A DNA stretch of 64,000 bases from CAWGJF01 sp963715745 (GCA_963715745.1 OY970271.1:1550001-1614000), one strand, 5' to 3'. Shown: positions 17,434 through 27,091, numbered from the stretch's first letter. Notes: generated by a model from the sequence alone, not told the origin. A program made the numbers and translations.

Positions 17434-17665
17434 AAATTTGCATATCAAGATAAATAATACATCTAAAAATGAATTTTTTAAGTCAGAAAATCAATTTATA
17501 AATTGCAAAATAAAATTAAAGTTTTTGTTAGCTCATCCATTATTGAAGTTAAATAGCTGCAACAATTGTTACAATTTTGTTTTTGTTTAGCAATTATGAT
17601 ATTTTTCTCGGGATTTTTCTAAATAATCTTAGTAATAAAAAATATATCTCTTTGGGAGGCTCTAA

Positions 17666-18802
17666 ATGAAAAAATTATTTCTAATTATTACTTTTTTTAT
17701 AACAATTTTATTCCTAAATAATTCATTTGCACAATCCAGATATGTGGCAGAAGATGCCTGGGCACTTGGATTCGGATTTACCTATCCAATGTATGTTTCA
17801 ATAAATGATGCTACTTTAAAATCAAGTGCGTTTTACGGCGGGCATCTCTCAATTCAAAGAAATTTTTCAGAGCATATTGGATGGAGATTAAAAGGTGCAT
17901 ATAATCATGTTAAGGCTACTTATAACGCAGGTGTTCCAAATGCAGGCGGCGAAGTAACAAATAATATGATTACAGGTGATCTTGATCTAATGTATTACTT
18001 CGCACCGTGCGAGCCGATTTCGCTTTATATTTTAATTGGTGGTGGTGTAAACTTTAATAAACCCGAAAATGCTTCCGATGCTGATCTTGATAGTGAAAAC
18101 AACTCTGTTGCTCAGTTTAACTTAGGCTCAGGTATTGAAATCAGACTTGATGAAGACTGGCGTGTAAAGTTTGAAGGCACCTATCATACAACCGGTAATA
18201 GCAAAATCGACGGTCGTCGAGGCCCGGCAGTAAGCTTTTTTGGTGGAACAGCAAATGATACCTGGATAAATGCTGATGTTGGTCTTGTTTATTACTTTGA
18301 TAAAGGTGAAATGTCAAAATTATGTGATCTGTATGGTGGAATAGATGCAAAAGTTGATTATGAAAGAATCGAAGATATAGTTAGAAGATATCAGTGTGAA
18401 CCTTGTGAAATTGACTACAACAGAATTGAAGATATAGTTAAAAAGCATAGCAAAGTTGCGGTTGAAGACAATTGGGTTCTTATTGGTGTAAACTTTGATT
18501 TCAATAAAGCTACTTTACGTCCTGAATCATATCCGATTCTTGATAATGCTGCTGAAATCCTTTTATTACATAAAGATATTAGTGTTGAAATTCAGGGACA
18601 CACAGATCAAATCGGTTCTGATAAATACAATGAGGAACTATCTCTAAAAAGAGCAGAAACAGTTAAAAAATATCTGATTGCTAAAGGTGTTGATGCTTCC
18701 AGACTTACAACAGTCGGAATGGGTAAAAAAGATTTACTCTTCAAAGATATGGATCCTGTTAGTCGTTATTATAACAGAAGAGTAGAATTTCACGTTAAGT
18801 AA
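17666..18802 (+). CDS. OmpA-family outer membrane protein
   Basis: The 378-residue product has a signal peptide (about 1-22, ending SFA|Q) and then an N-terminal beta-barrel-like region. The C-terminal OmpA/MotB domain (about 270-378) contains the peptidoglycan-binding pattern GHTDQIGSDKYNEELSLKRAETVKKYL and ends RRVEFHVK. Such proteins tie the outer membrane to the peptidoglycan. Between the domains lies a linker with two near-identical 12-residue units (DYERIEDIVRRY and DYNRIEDIVKKH) separated by a CEPC pair. A GGGAGG ribosome binding site precedes the ATG. A strong terminator follows, so it is likely a single-gene transcript. Confidence 0.92.
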   Translation: MKKLFLIITFFITILFLNNSFAQSRYVAEDAWALGFGFTYPMYVSINDATLKSSAFYGGHLSIQRNFSEHIGWRLKGAYNHVKATYNAGVPNAGGEVTNNMITGDLDLMYYFAPCEPISLYILIGGGVNFNKPENASDADLDSENNSVAQFNLGSGIEIRLDEDWRVKFEGTYHTTGNSKIDGRRGPAVSFFGGTANDTWINADVGLVYYFDKGEMSKLCDLYGGIDAKVDYERIEDIVRRYQCEPCEIDYNRIEDIVKKHSKVAVEDNWVLIGVNFDFNKATLRPESYPILDNAAEILLLHKDISVEIQGHTDQIGSDKYNEELSLKRAETVKKYLIAKGVDASRLTTVGMGKKDLLFKDMDPVSRYYNRRVEFHVK

Positions 18803-18824
18803 TTGATAATAGATCTAATTTTGT

Positions 18825-18854
18825 AAGGGATTCCAGTTGGGATCCCTTTTTTAT
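18825..18854 (+). terminator. Intrinsic terminator after the OmpA-family gene
   Basis: AAGGGATTCC-AGTT-GGGATCCCTT forms a ten-pair stem (one G-U) with a four-base loop, followed by a run of T residues. It starts 23 nt past the stop codon. Confidence 0.9.
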
Positions 18855-18934
18855 TGTCTCTACTAAAAAATCTTAAAAACTTCTTTACATTTATACAATA
18901 AAAATTTAAGTTTGACTCCGAAAATAATTATTAA

Positions 18935-19028
18935 CCTTTAATTCTATCCGTGAGATGGAGAAGGAAACAAAAAATGAAAATAAAACTAACCTCCAGGAAT
19001 AATTGATTCCACGGAGGATTTTTTTTGT
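18935..19028 (+). promoter_or_regulatory. Candidate PyrR-responsive attenuator upstream of pyrR
   Basis: Three mutually exclusive structures can be drawn. First, a hairpin at 18935-18964 (CCTT...AAGG outer stem, TCC-GTGAGAT-GGA inner stem) has a purine-rich GTGAGA loop resembling PyrR-binding loops. Second, TGGAG (18956-18960) can pair with CTCCA (18991-18995) as an antiterminator. Third, a terminator at 18990-19026 pairs CCTCC and GGAAT with ATTCC and GGAGG and is followed by A and eight T. The GGAGG arm (19013-19017) is also the pyrR ribosome binding site. When UMP-bound PyrR holds the first hairpin, the terminator would form. The mechanism is inferred from known PyrR systems. Confidence 0.65.
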
Positions 19029-19571
19029 ATGAACATAAAATCAAAAATAGTAGATAAAGAAGGATTTGACAGAATACTAACTCGTATTTCCCACGAGATA
19101 CTTGAAAAAAATACAGGCTCAAAAGATCTTGTTTTAATTGGAATGAGAACTAGAGGAGAATTTATTGCCAGACGTATTCAGGAAAAAATTAATTCAATAG
19201 ATAAAGGAAATATACCTTTTGGTGTTTTGGATGTTACACTCTACAGGGATGATTTCAGAACAAGATTAAAGCAGCCAGATGTTTCTGTTTCAAATATTAC
19301 CTTTGATATAAATGAAAAAAATGTTGTTCTCGTCGATGATGTTCTATACACTGGTAGAACTGTAAGATCTGCGTTAAATGCACTTATGGATTTTGGCAGA
19401 CCATCAACAATTCAGCTGTGTATTTTGGTAGATCGGGGGCACAGGGAATTACCTATTCGTGCAGATTATGTTGGTAAAAATGTTCCGACTTCGAATAATG
19501 AAGAAATTAAAGTAAAAATGAATGAAATCGATGGCGAAGATGCCATTTATCTTGTTGAAGTAAAAACTTAA
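19029..19571 (+). CDS. pyrR: Pyrimidine operon regulator / uracil phosphoribosyltransferase PyrR
   Basis: This PRTase-fold protein of 180 residues binds pyr mRNA when loaded with UMP in characterised systems and has weak uracil phosphoribosyltransferase activity. The PRPP-binding loop is VVLVDDVLYTGRT at 99-111. Earlier LIGMRTRGEFIARR and later LVDRGHRELPIRADYVGKN are PyrR-specific. The length matches the family (about 180). It heads the pyrR-pyrB-pyrC operon and lies directly behind a candidate attenuator, which supports an RNA-binding role. Confidence 0.95.
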   Translation: MNIKSKIVDKEGFDRILTRISHEILEKNTGSKDLVLIGMRTRGEFIARRIQEKINSIDKGNIPFGVLDVTLYRDDFRTRLKQPDVSVSNITFDINEKNVVLVDDVLYTGRTVRSALNALMDFGRPSTIQLCILVDRGHRELPIRADYVGKNVPTSNNEEIKVKMNEIDGEDAIYLVEVKT

Positions 19572-19584
19572 TTATTTTTTATTT

Positions 19585-20505
19585 ATGGCTTTATCCGGCA
19601 GACATTTACTTGGACTTCAGGATGTTTCTAAAGAAGATATTCAATTAATTCTCGATACAGCAAATACTTTTCGTGAAGTTCTTGAAAGACCAATCAAAAA
19701 AGTCCCTACCCTTCAGGGGAAAACTATTGTAAACCTTTTTTATGAAAATTCAACACGTACAAGAATTTCATTTGAGCTGGCAGAAAAAAGACTTTCCGCG
19801 GATACAATAAATTTTTCTGTTTCCGGCAGCAGCGTAAGTAAAGGAGAAACCTTTAAGGATACAATAAAGAACATTGAAGCAATGAAAGTTGATATGGTTG
19901 TTGTCAGACACTCTGCCGCAGGCACACCTTTATATCTTACAAAGATCTGTAATGCAAATATTATTAATGCAGGGGATGGAACACACGAACATCCTACCCA
20001 AGCATTATTGGATATGTTTTCAATTCGAGAAAAGCTTGGAAGATTAGACGGTTTGAAAGTATGTATTGTTGGAGATATCGCACACAGTCGTGTTGCTTTA
20101 TCAAATATTTTTGGACTGAAAACCATGGGTGCAAAAGTTTCAGTTTGTGGTCCATCTACTATGATTCCTAGAGATATAAAAAATCTTGGCATTGATGTTA
20201 TTTATGATATTGACGAAGCAATTCAGGAAAACGATGTTTTAAATGTATTGCGTATTCAACTTGAAAGGCAGGCGAGGGAATATTTTCCATCTCTAAGAGA
20301 ATACGCAAAATATTTTGGAATCGATCAACAGAGATTAGACAAAAATGGAAAAGATATATTAATATTGCATCCGGGACCAATTAATCGTGGAGTTGAATTA
20401 TCTTCTGAAGTTGCTGATGGTAACAACCAGATCATTTTGTACCAGGTAACAAATGGTGTTGCAATCAGAATGGCAGTACTCTATTTATTAGGAACATTAA
20501 ATTAA
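19585..20505 (+). CDS. pyrB: Aspartate carbamoyltransferase catalytic subunit
   Basis: This enzyme of 306 residues makes carbamoyl aspartate, the first committed step of pyrimidine synthesis. The carbamoyl phosphate loop STRTR is at 56-60. HPTQALLDMFS is in the middle, and ILHPGPINRGVEL near the C-terminus marks aspartate specificity. No pyrI regulatory subunit gene follows. With pyrC directly downstream (6 nt gap), an unregulated trimer or an ATCase-dihydroorotase complex is possible. It starts 13 nt after pyrR and shares its leader. Confidence 0.95.
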   Translation: MALSGRHLLGLQDVSKEDIQLILDTANTFREVLERPIKKVPTLQGKTIVNLFYENSTRTRISFELAEKRLSADTINFSVSGSSVSKGETFKDTIKNIEAMKVDMVVVRHSAAGTPLYLTKICNANIINAGDGTHEHPTQALLDMFSIREKLGRLDGLKVCIVGDIAHSRVALSNIFGLKTMGAKVSVCGPSTMIPRDIKNLGIDVIYDIDEAIQENDVLNVLRIQLERQAREYFPSLREYAKYFGIDQQRLDKNGKDILILHPGPINRGVELSSEVADGNNQIILYQVTNGVAIRMAVLYLLGTLN

Positions 20506-20511
20506 CTTAAA

Positions 20512-21804
20512 ATGAAAATCTTATTAAAAAATATTCATCTTATAAATCCGTATACGAATGTAGATAAAGAAAATTCTTCTTTTCTAATTGTCAACGGTAA
20601 AATTGAAAAAATGGGCAAGTTTGATTCAAATGATGAAAAAGAGGCAAAAGTTTTTGATTTAAATGATAAAATTGTTGCTCCCGGTTTTTTTGATATGCAT
20701 GTTCATCTTCGTGAACCCGGAAGGGAAGATGAAGAAACTGTTGTAACAGGATGTAACTCAGCTGCTTACGGTGGCTTTACCGGTGTTGCTTGTATGCCGA
20801 ATACAGAGCCTGCAATTGATTCAGCTGAAGTAGTAAATTTTATTTTAAAACAGGCAAGAAATCATATTGTTGATGTTCATCCTGTTGGAGCTGCTACTAT
20901 TGGAAGAAAAGGTGAGGTTATTTCTCCAATGGCTGAATTATTTGAAGCTGGTGCAGTTGGGTTTTCTGATGATGGTGTTGCAATTAAGACTGCTTCAGTG
21001 CTGCGAAGAGCATTGGAGTATTCTTCTATGTACAAAACACCTATAATTGAACATTGTGAGGATGAAACTCTGGCAGGCGGTGCAATGAATGAAGGAATTA
21101 ATTCTACAATATTAGGTCTTCCGCCACTTTCATCTGTTGCTGAAGATTTAATTGTGGGGCGGGATATTTTAATGGCCGAATATACCGGTGGCAGAGTCCA
21201 TATTGCCCACATCAGTTCTAAAAGATCAGTTGGATTGGTTCGTGAAGCAAAAAGTAAAGGTTTGGCAGTAACTGCCGAAGTAACTCCACATCACTTTACT
21301 TTAACTGATGATGCAGTTAAGTTTTATGATACAAATATGAAAATGAATCCTCCATTGCGTACTCAATCAGATTTAAATGCCATCCTTGATGGATTAAAGG
21401 ATGGAACTATTGATTGCATTGCAAGTGATCATGCACCTCATTCAATTGAAGAAAAAGAAGCAGAATTTCAATTTGCACCTAATGGAATAATCGGACTTGA
21501 GACACAAATAGGATTAGCATTCAGCGAACTTTATCACAAAAAAGTTTTAACTCTTGCACAGCTGATTGAGAAGTTTGCTATAAATCCAAGAAAAATTCTC
21601 AACCTGGCAATTCCTGAATTTAAAGTAGGTGAAATTGCAAATCTTACAATTTTAGATCCTGATGCTGTTTGGACAGTTGATTTATCAAAATTTAAAAGCA
21701 AATCCCGGAATTCTCCTTTCAATAAAAGACTTCTAACCGGTCGTGCAATTGGAGTAATAAATAATTCTCAGATGTTACTTGAAGGCGAACTCACTTCAAT
21801 CTAA
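20512..21804 (+). CDS. pyrC: Dihydroorotase (class I type)
   Basis: This amidohydrolase of 430 residues cyclises carbamoyl aspartate to dihydroorotate. The metal site starts at DMHVHLREPG with H63 and H65. The Bacillus-like class I pattern continues with PNTEPAIDS, HCEDE, the HIAHISS histidine and SDHAPHS with the last metal-site aspartate. The length near 430 fits class I, as opposed to the shorter E. coli type. It lies 6 nt after pyrB. The next gene starts 132 nt later and is unrelated, so pyrC probably ends the operon here. No clear terminator was seen. Confidence 0.95.
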   Translation: MKILLKNIHLINPYTNVDKENSSFLIVNGKIEKMGKFDSNDEKEAKVFDLNDKIVAPGFFDMHVHLREPGREDEETVVTGCNSAAYGGFTGVACMPNTEPAIDSAEVVNFILKQARNHIVDVHPVGAATIGRKGEVISPMAELFEAGAVGFSDDGVAIKTASVLRRALEYSSMYKTPIIEHCEDETLAGGAMNEGINSTILGLPPLSSVAEDLIVGRDILMAEYTGGRVHIAHISSKRSVGLVREAKSKGLAVTAEVTPHHFTLTDDAVKFYDTNMKMNPPLRTQSDLNAILDGLKDGTIDCIASDHAPHSIEEKEAEFQFAPNGIIGLETQIGLAFSELYHKKVLTLAQLIEKFAINPRKILNLAIPEFKVGEIANLTILDPDAVWTVDLSKFKSKSRNSPFNKRLLTGRAIGVINNSQMLLEGELTSI

Positions 21805-21936
21805 TGAGTATGGATGTACGCTTAACTGTACAATAAAGTAAACACAATTCTAACTTTTCCTTTGTTTTTAAGCTAATTTCACAACTAATTTGTGGTATAT
21901 CATTTGGCTTTCAGTAAATAAAACTTCTGAAAGGAA

Positions 21937-22740
21937 ATGAAAATGAAAGCTATAAAAAATCTAACAGCACTTCTTTTAGCAGGTATACTTTTAACAGCCT
22001 GTGATGTAAATGATTCTAATACTGAACCAGATTATACTCCTCCATCTCCTCCTTCAGGTGTCGTTGTTGTAAATGGTGATAGCCGGGTTGATTTATATTG
22101 GAATGAAAACCGTGAATCTGATGTTGCCGGTTATAATATCTACTTTAGTTTTTCTTATAGTGGAAAATATACTTTGATCGGTTCCTCACCTTACGCTAAT
22201 TACATTGATGATGAAGCGGTTAATGGTGAAACCTATTATTACGGAATTACGGCATATGATTTTAACGGAAATGAAAGTGAACTAAGCCCAGACGTTATTT
22301 ACTCAACACCTCGTCCTGAAGGTTTTAACCAGGCACTGTTAAATTTCAGACAGTATCCTAATAATTCCGGATATACATTTACTGATTATTCAGTTGTTCC
22401 TTACGACGATCAATCAACTGATTTCTTTTTCGGAATTTATAATGGAATAGATTCCATAATGGTTTGGGGTGACACGGATATTCAGGATATGGGACCAACT
22501 CAGGATATTTATGATATAGAATTTGCTCCTACATCAGGATGGAATCCTTCAAAAAGTGAAGTTGCAATTGCCGGACATACATATGTAATCTGGACATGGG
22601 ATAATCACTTCGCCAAAGTGAGGATCTCAAATATATCAGCAAACAGAATGGTATTCGATTGGGCATTTCAGCTAGTTGAAGGAAATGTGCAACTAAAGAG
22701 ATCTGTAAATAATGGAAACAGAAATCCGCTTAGTCGCTAA
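21937..22740 (+). CDS. Secreted lipoprotein with a fibronectin type III domain
   Basis: This 267-residue protein has a lipoprotein signal peptide with lipobox LLTAC (C22 is the predicted lipidated residue). One fibronectin type III domain follows at about 35-120 (PPSPPSGVVVVNGDSRVDLYWNEN, VAGYNIYFS, YYYGITAYDFNGNESELS). The remaining 140 residues are rich in aromatic residues and show no recognised domain. AAAGGA precedes the ATG at 21937, and a second in-frame ATG at 21943 is possible. The protein is probably attached to the envelope. Its role is unknown. Confidence 0.8.
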   Translation: MKMKAIKNLTALLLAGILLTACDVNDSNTEPDYTPPSPPSGVVVVNGDSRVDLYWNENRESDVAGYNIYFSFSYSGKYTLIGSSPYANYIDDEAVNGETYYYGITAYDFNGNESELSPDVIYSTPRPEGFNQALLNFRQYPNNSGYTFTDYSVVPYDDQSTDFFFGIYNGIDSIMVWGDTDIQDMGPTQDIYDIEFAPTSGWNPSKSEVAIAGHTYVIWTWDNHFAKVRISNISANRMVFDWAFQLVEGNVQLKRSVNNGNRNPLSR

Positions 22741-22793
22741 ATTGAAACTAAACGCATAGATTTATCAGTTATATTTATTTAAATTAGATTGTG

Positions 22794-23249
22794 ATGAGAT
22801 TAAGAATTTTGAAAACAGCTTTATTAACAATTTCAGTAATGCTCCTGTGTAACATTAGTTTTCCGCAGGAGCATAATTTTTTAAATAACAGAAATAATAA
22901 AATAGACGCTCAGAAACAGACAATATTTTCAGATATTGAATTTGGAATAAAGGAAAAAAACGTAAGCAAAATTTCAAAATATTTCAGTCAGCAACCTTAT
23001 CTGAGTTTCTCAAATGGAGTTACTGGTTACTATAGTTCGAACCAGGCATATTACATTCTTGAAGATTTTTTGAATCTGCATAGAGTGATTGATTTTAAAT
23101 TTGATACAAAAAAAATGGATGATAAATTTGCTTATGCTACAGGTACATATTTTTATGAATTGAAAGGCAAAAGAGATTCAAAACAGGTTTACCTAACCCT
23201 CAATAAAATCGGAAACAATTGGTATATCACTCAGATATCTATTAATTAA
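22794..23249 (+). CDS. Small exported protein, DUF4783-like
   Basis: This 151-residue product starts at the ATG at 22794 (a GTG lies just before it). It has a signal peptide (about 1-25, ending near SFPQ) and an alpha+beta domain: DIEFGIKEKNVSKISKYFSQ, YYSSNQAYYILEDFL, a short DFKF strand and a final NNWYITQISIN. This resembles the DUF4783 family of Bacteroidota, which has an NTF2-like look. The match is by eye. The stop shares a base with the histidine kinase start, implying coupling. The function is unknown. Confidence 0.65.
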   Translation: MRLRILKTALLTISVMLLCNISFPQEHNFLNNRNNKIDAQKQTIFSDIEFGIKEKNVSKISKYFSQQPYLSFSNGVTGYYSSNQAYYILEDFLNLHRVIDFKFDTKKMDDKFAYATGTYFYELKGKRDSKQVYLTLNKIGNNWYITQISIN

Positions 23250-26200
23250 TGATTCTTCTAAAAAGAATTAAAGGATTTTTTAAAGGCGATAGAAAATATT
23301 TATCTATCGTCTTTTTTGTTTTAGTACTTATCTTGCTTGTAGGGGTTGTCACTCCGTATTATATATCAAATGTCACAGAGAGCTGGCAAAGTGAACTTGA
23401 AACAAGAATAAGAAAATCACAAGAAGAAATTTCTCAGTATTTTGGTAGCAAAGAAGATGATCTGATTTACAGAAAGAATGAGCTAAAGAAAAACCTTCAC
23501 TCCACACTAAATAACAATGACTATGATTATGGTGAATTAATATCATCAATTACAGAATCCAGTTACAACGATTTACTTATTGAAGTTGTTGCTCCAAACG
23601 GAAGAGTGATTGCATGGAATAAAGCCTATGGAAACAGAACAAAAGAAATATTTCCCCTTAATTATCCATTAAACGAAATTCATTTTGAAAATTCATCACT
23701 TGAGACAGAGCTTGCGTTAACGGATACAATTAAGATTCAAAGCGATATTTTCTATCTTTTACTAGCAAAGCCAATTGAAAAGCTTTATACTTTGCAAAAC
23801 AAGTATTATAAAGCACTTAGCTTGCAGGATGATCTTTCTGATGAATTAAATCTTGATATTAGTATATCTTATAATCCTTACATACAACCATCAAAAGATG
23901 GTCGGATATATTCTTTTCCTCTGCTTAACAAATCCAAAATAAAAATTGGGTTGGTCAGTTTTTTTAAGCCTTCACTCAACACAGTTTTATCAGAAATACA
24001 AAATATAGCATCAAATATACAGGCGATTTTAATTATTCTTCTGACATTTGCTTTTGGGCTGAGTTTCAAAAGTGATTTTAATAATATAAAATCAAATCTC
24101 ATAAGATTTGTATTAATCATTTTATACCTGTGTGCAATTCGCGGAATTATTTTTCTTCTAAATTTTCCATCGGATTTTTTCTCAGGTTCAATTACTGAAC
24201 CTGCCTATTTCTCTTCAACATTTGCTGGTGGAATAGTTAAATCACCAGTAGAAATGTTCCTGACTTCTTTATTCGTTCTTTTGATCTCAGTAATATTGTT
24301 CAGATATGTAAGGATCTATCTTAATAAAAAAGCTACTTCATCTTTTAAAGTATTAAAATTAGCTATTAGTCCAGTTCTGGCGATTATTAGTTTTTATTTA
24401 ATCAGAGGATTAGCAGCATCGGTTCGAAGTATTATTTTCGATTCAACTATTCGTTACTTTAAAGAACCAAATATCATCCCAAGCCTACCTTCTTTGGTTA
24501 TGAATTTAAACCTGCTTATGCTCGGGATAGCCTGTATTACTGTTATTTTAAGTCTTCTGATTTTGATATCAGAATTTTTAGGGTTTTTTCATGAACATAA
24601 AAATCTAAAAAGATTGTTTATCTATTTTTTGATGATTCAAATTGCAGCTTTTGTTTTCTTTATAATGCAAAAAGAACCGCTGATAAATGTATTTATGCTG
24701 ATAATATTTATTACTTTGATATTTGTCGCACTTCATCAGGTTATTATAAAAAATATAAAGCTTGCATCCTCGTTTATTCTTATTGCAATAATAGCTTCAA
24801 TAATCTCTATTACGCTTTTGAATTATTTCAATCTTAAGCTTGAAAAAAATTCAATAAGAACAATAGCTTACGAAATAAACAGGGCTGATGAACAATTCCT
24901 TCAGTTTTTAATAAATGAAACCCTGCGAACATCAATTAAAGAACCGGACATATCCGATTCTTTTATAAGGCGGAATTTGAATCATGATGCACAGGCATTT
25001 ATTATCTGGAGCAAAAGCCCCTTACAACGTGAATCGCTAAATTCATCATTAGTTTTATTTGATAGAAATAAAAAAGTCTTGGGCAGGTTTGCTGTTGGTC
25101 TGGATAAGCCGATAGAATTTTTTGATTACTTTTCTAACCCCGATTCAACTGTTCCACAAATTATAGAAATAAATCCCGGACTAAGGAACATAAATAAAAA
25201 GATTATTGGGCTGGTTGCATTATATAATGACAATATTCTCTCCGGTTATATTGGTGTCGCTACAGAGCTTAATATTGAAAGTTTTGGCTTTGCAAGTTAC
25301 CCGGATTTTCTTGAATCGGATAAAGCCGTTTTAGGTTCAGTTGTTGATCTGAATCAGATTAATATTTTTGAATTCACTAATGGACAGGTTACGCAGGTTT
25401 ATGGGGATATATTTCCTTCCAAAGAACAAAAAGAGCAAATTATTAATGCTAAATTATCTCAGTTTAATGACGGCTGGGTCAATCTTTCACTCTATGGTGA
25501 AAACTATATTACTTTTGTTCTGAAAGAGAGGAAAGAAAATAACGAAGAAATAACAGCAGTTGCTGTTCGCGATAAACAGTTTACCTGGAACCTTTTTAAT
25601 TTCTTTAAAATATTTATTGTTCATTCACTCTTTATCCTGATTTTATTTCTTGTATTTATTGCAATCAAACTTATTAAAGTTCAATATACATTTCGTGTTA
25701 AGTTATTAACTACATTCCTTGTTATTTCAATAATACCGTTAATACTTTTAGCTATATACAACCGGCAGATTGAAAGTGAAAGAACAAGTCAGGAAATCTT
25801 CAGCGAGCTTGGAAACCAATCAACTTTTCTTGAAAATCATGTAAAAGCACAGATAGAAAAACATCCGGATCGAGATTTAATTCGGGCATTTGATAATGCA
25901 GGGAAAGAACTCGGGATCGCTTTTTCGGTTTATGAATTTGCTGATCAACTATTTAATTCAAAAAATGAATTTTACAATACAGGATTATTTGGTAAAAAAT
26001 TGAATCCGGTTGTTCATTTTAATTTGAATTATCTGAGTTACCGGGAAATTCTTGTTAAGGAACATATTGATAAATTTACTTATGATGCATACTATCGCAA
26101 AATAACTATTAATAGTAAACCAATTATCCTTGGTGTAAATGACGCATTCAACAAAATAAAATTAACATATTCAACTGCAGATGTTGATGTTTTTCTTTTT

Positions 26201-27091
26201 GGTGTTTATTCATTTGCTGTAATTATTATTATTATGGTCAGCACGTTGTTTGCAAATCAAATAGCCGCACCTATCCGCAGACTTACTAAAGCAACAGAAG
26301 CTGTCGCTAAAGGTGATCTAAGTATTCAATTGTCACAAACTGAAAAAGGCGAGATTGGAGACCTGTTTGAAGGGTTTAATTCAATGACACGTGAACTTCA
26401 AAAAAATCAATCTGAGATTGCAGAACTTGAAAGAGAAAATGCCTGGAAGGAAATGGCAAAACAAGTTGCGCACGAAATAAAAAATCCACTAACCCCAATG
26501 AAACTTTCAGTTCAGCAAATATTGGCTTCTTTCCAGGACAAGAAAGTAAATTTCGAAGAAATATTAAAGAAATTGTCCCAGTCAGTTCTTAACCAAATTG
26601 AAAATCTCAGCCTGATTGCATCTGAATTTTCTGCATTGGCAAAAATGCCCAGCTTAAAACTGGAAAGAATAGAAATAGTTTCGATAATTCACGATACCAT
26701 TAATCTATTTTCTGATGAAAGTATAAAGATTAATTTTAATTCAAAATGGAATGAAATTTATTCGGAAGCTGACAAATCACAATTCAGAAGAATGCTAATT
26801 AATTTAATCAGGAATTCAATTCAGGCGCATTCAACAATCATCGCAGTCGAACTAAAAAAAGAAAACTCAATTATAGATATACAAATTAAAGATAACGGTA
26901 AAGGAATTCCGAAGGAAAGTCAGAGCAAAATATTTGAATCAAATTTCACAACAAAAGAAACCGGAATGGGTTTAGGACTAAAACTTGCAAAAAGATTTCT
27001 TGAAGGTATTGGAGGTGAAATAATACTTTTGAGCTCTAATGAAAGCGGAACAACTTTTAAAATTTCCATTCCCGAAGTAATAGAAAATTAA
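23249..27091 (+). CDS. Large NtrY-like membrane sensor histidine kinase
   Basis: At 1280 residues this is long for the family. It has an N-terminal membrane helix (about 17-37), an extracytoplasmic region and a block of several helices (about 250-520). A second extracytoplasmic region, more helices (about 780-830), another sensor-like region and a final helix (about 984-1004) follow. A HAMP domain (about 1005-1058, AAPIRRLTKATEAVAKGDLS) leads to the H-box VAHEIKNPLTPMKLS with H1075. The NPLTPMKLS form is typical of NtrY kinases. NLIRNSIQA, DNGKGIP and TGMGLGLKLAKR are the N, G1 and G2 boxes. No response regulator is nearby. The ATG shares a base with the preceding stop, and the stop shares a base with the helicase gene. 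Confidence 0.9.
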   Translation: MILLKRIKGFFKGDRKYLSIVFFVLVLILLVGVVTPYYISNVTESWQSELETRIRKSQEEISQYFGSKEDDLIYRKNELKKNLHSTLNNNDYDYGELISSITESSYNDLLIEVVAPNGRVIAWNKAYGNRTKEIFPLNYPLNEIHFENSSLETELALTDTIKIQSDIFYLLLAKPIEKLYTLQNKYYKALSLQDDLSDELNLDISISYNPYIQPSKDGRIYSFPLLNKSKIKIGLVSFFKPSLNTVLSEIQNIASNIQAILIILLTFAFGLSFKSDFNNIKSNLIRFVLIILYLCAIRGIIFLLNFPSDFFSGSITEPAYFSSTFAGGIVKSPVEMFLTSLFVLLISVILFRYVRIYLNKKATSSFKVLKLAISPVLAIISFYLIRGLAASVRSIIFDSTIRYFKEPNIIPSLPSLVMNLNLLMLGIACITVILSLLILISEFLGFFHEHKNLKRLFIYFLMIQIAAFVFFIMQKEPLINVFMLIIFITLIFVALHQVIIKNIKLASSFILIAIIASIISITLLNYFNLKLEKNSIRTIAYEINRADEQFLQFLINETLRTSIKEPDISDSFIRRNLNHDAQAFIIWSKSPLQRESLNSSLVLFDRNKKVLGRFAVGLDKPIEFFDYFSNPDSTVPQIIEINPGLRNINKKIIGLVALYNDNILSGYIGVATELNIESFGFASYPDFLESDKAVLGSVVDLNQINIFEFTNGQVTQVYGDIFPSKEQKEQIINAKLSQFNDGWVNLSLYGENYITFVLKERKENNEEITAVAVRDKQFTWNLFNFFKIFIVHSLFILILFLVFIAIKLIKVQYTFRVKLLTTFLVISIIPLILLAIYNRQIESERTSQEIFSELGNQSTFLENHVKAQIEKHPDRDLIRAFDNAGKELGIAFSVYEFADQLFNSKNEFYNTGLFGKKLNPVVHFNLNYLSYREILVKEHIDKFTYDAYYRKITINSKPIILGVNDAFNKIKLTYSTADVDVFLFGVYSFAVIIIIMVSTLFANQIAAPIRRLTKATEAVAKGDLSIQLSQTEKGEIGDLFEGFNSMTRELQKNQSEIAELERENAWKEMAKQVAHEIKNPLTPMKLSVQQILASFQDKKVNFEEILKKLSQSVLNQIENLSLIASEFSALAKMPSLKLERIEIVSIIHDTINLFSDESIKINFNSKWNEIYSEADKSQFRRMLINLIRNSIQAHSTIIAVELKKENSIIDIQIKDNGKGIPKESQSKIFESNFTTKETGMGLGLKLAKRFLEGIGGEIILLSSNESGTTFKISIPEVIEN
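23285..23317 (+). terminator. Terminator-like hairpin inside the histidine kinase gene
   Basis: GGCGATAGA and TCTATCGTC pair over nine positions (one G-U) around a nine-base AT loop. A run of six T residues follows at once. It lies 36 nt into the coding sequence. It looks like an intrinsic terminator, but could be chance in an AT-rich gene. Confidence 0.3.

Noticed and set aside
19740..20192. Minus-strand frame of 150 codons across pyrB.
   Set aside because: It is antisense to a well-conserved enzyme and shows no recognisable motif.
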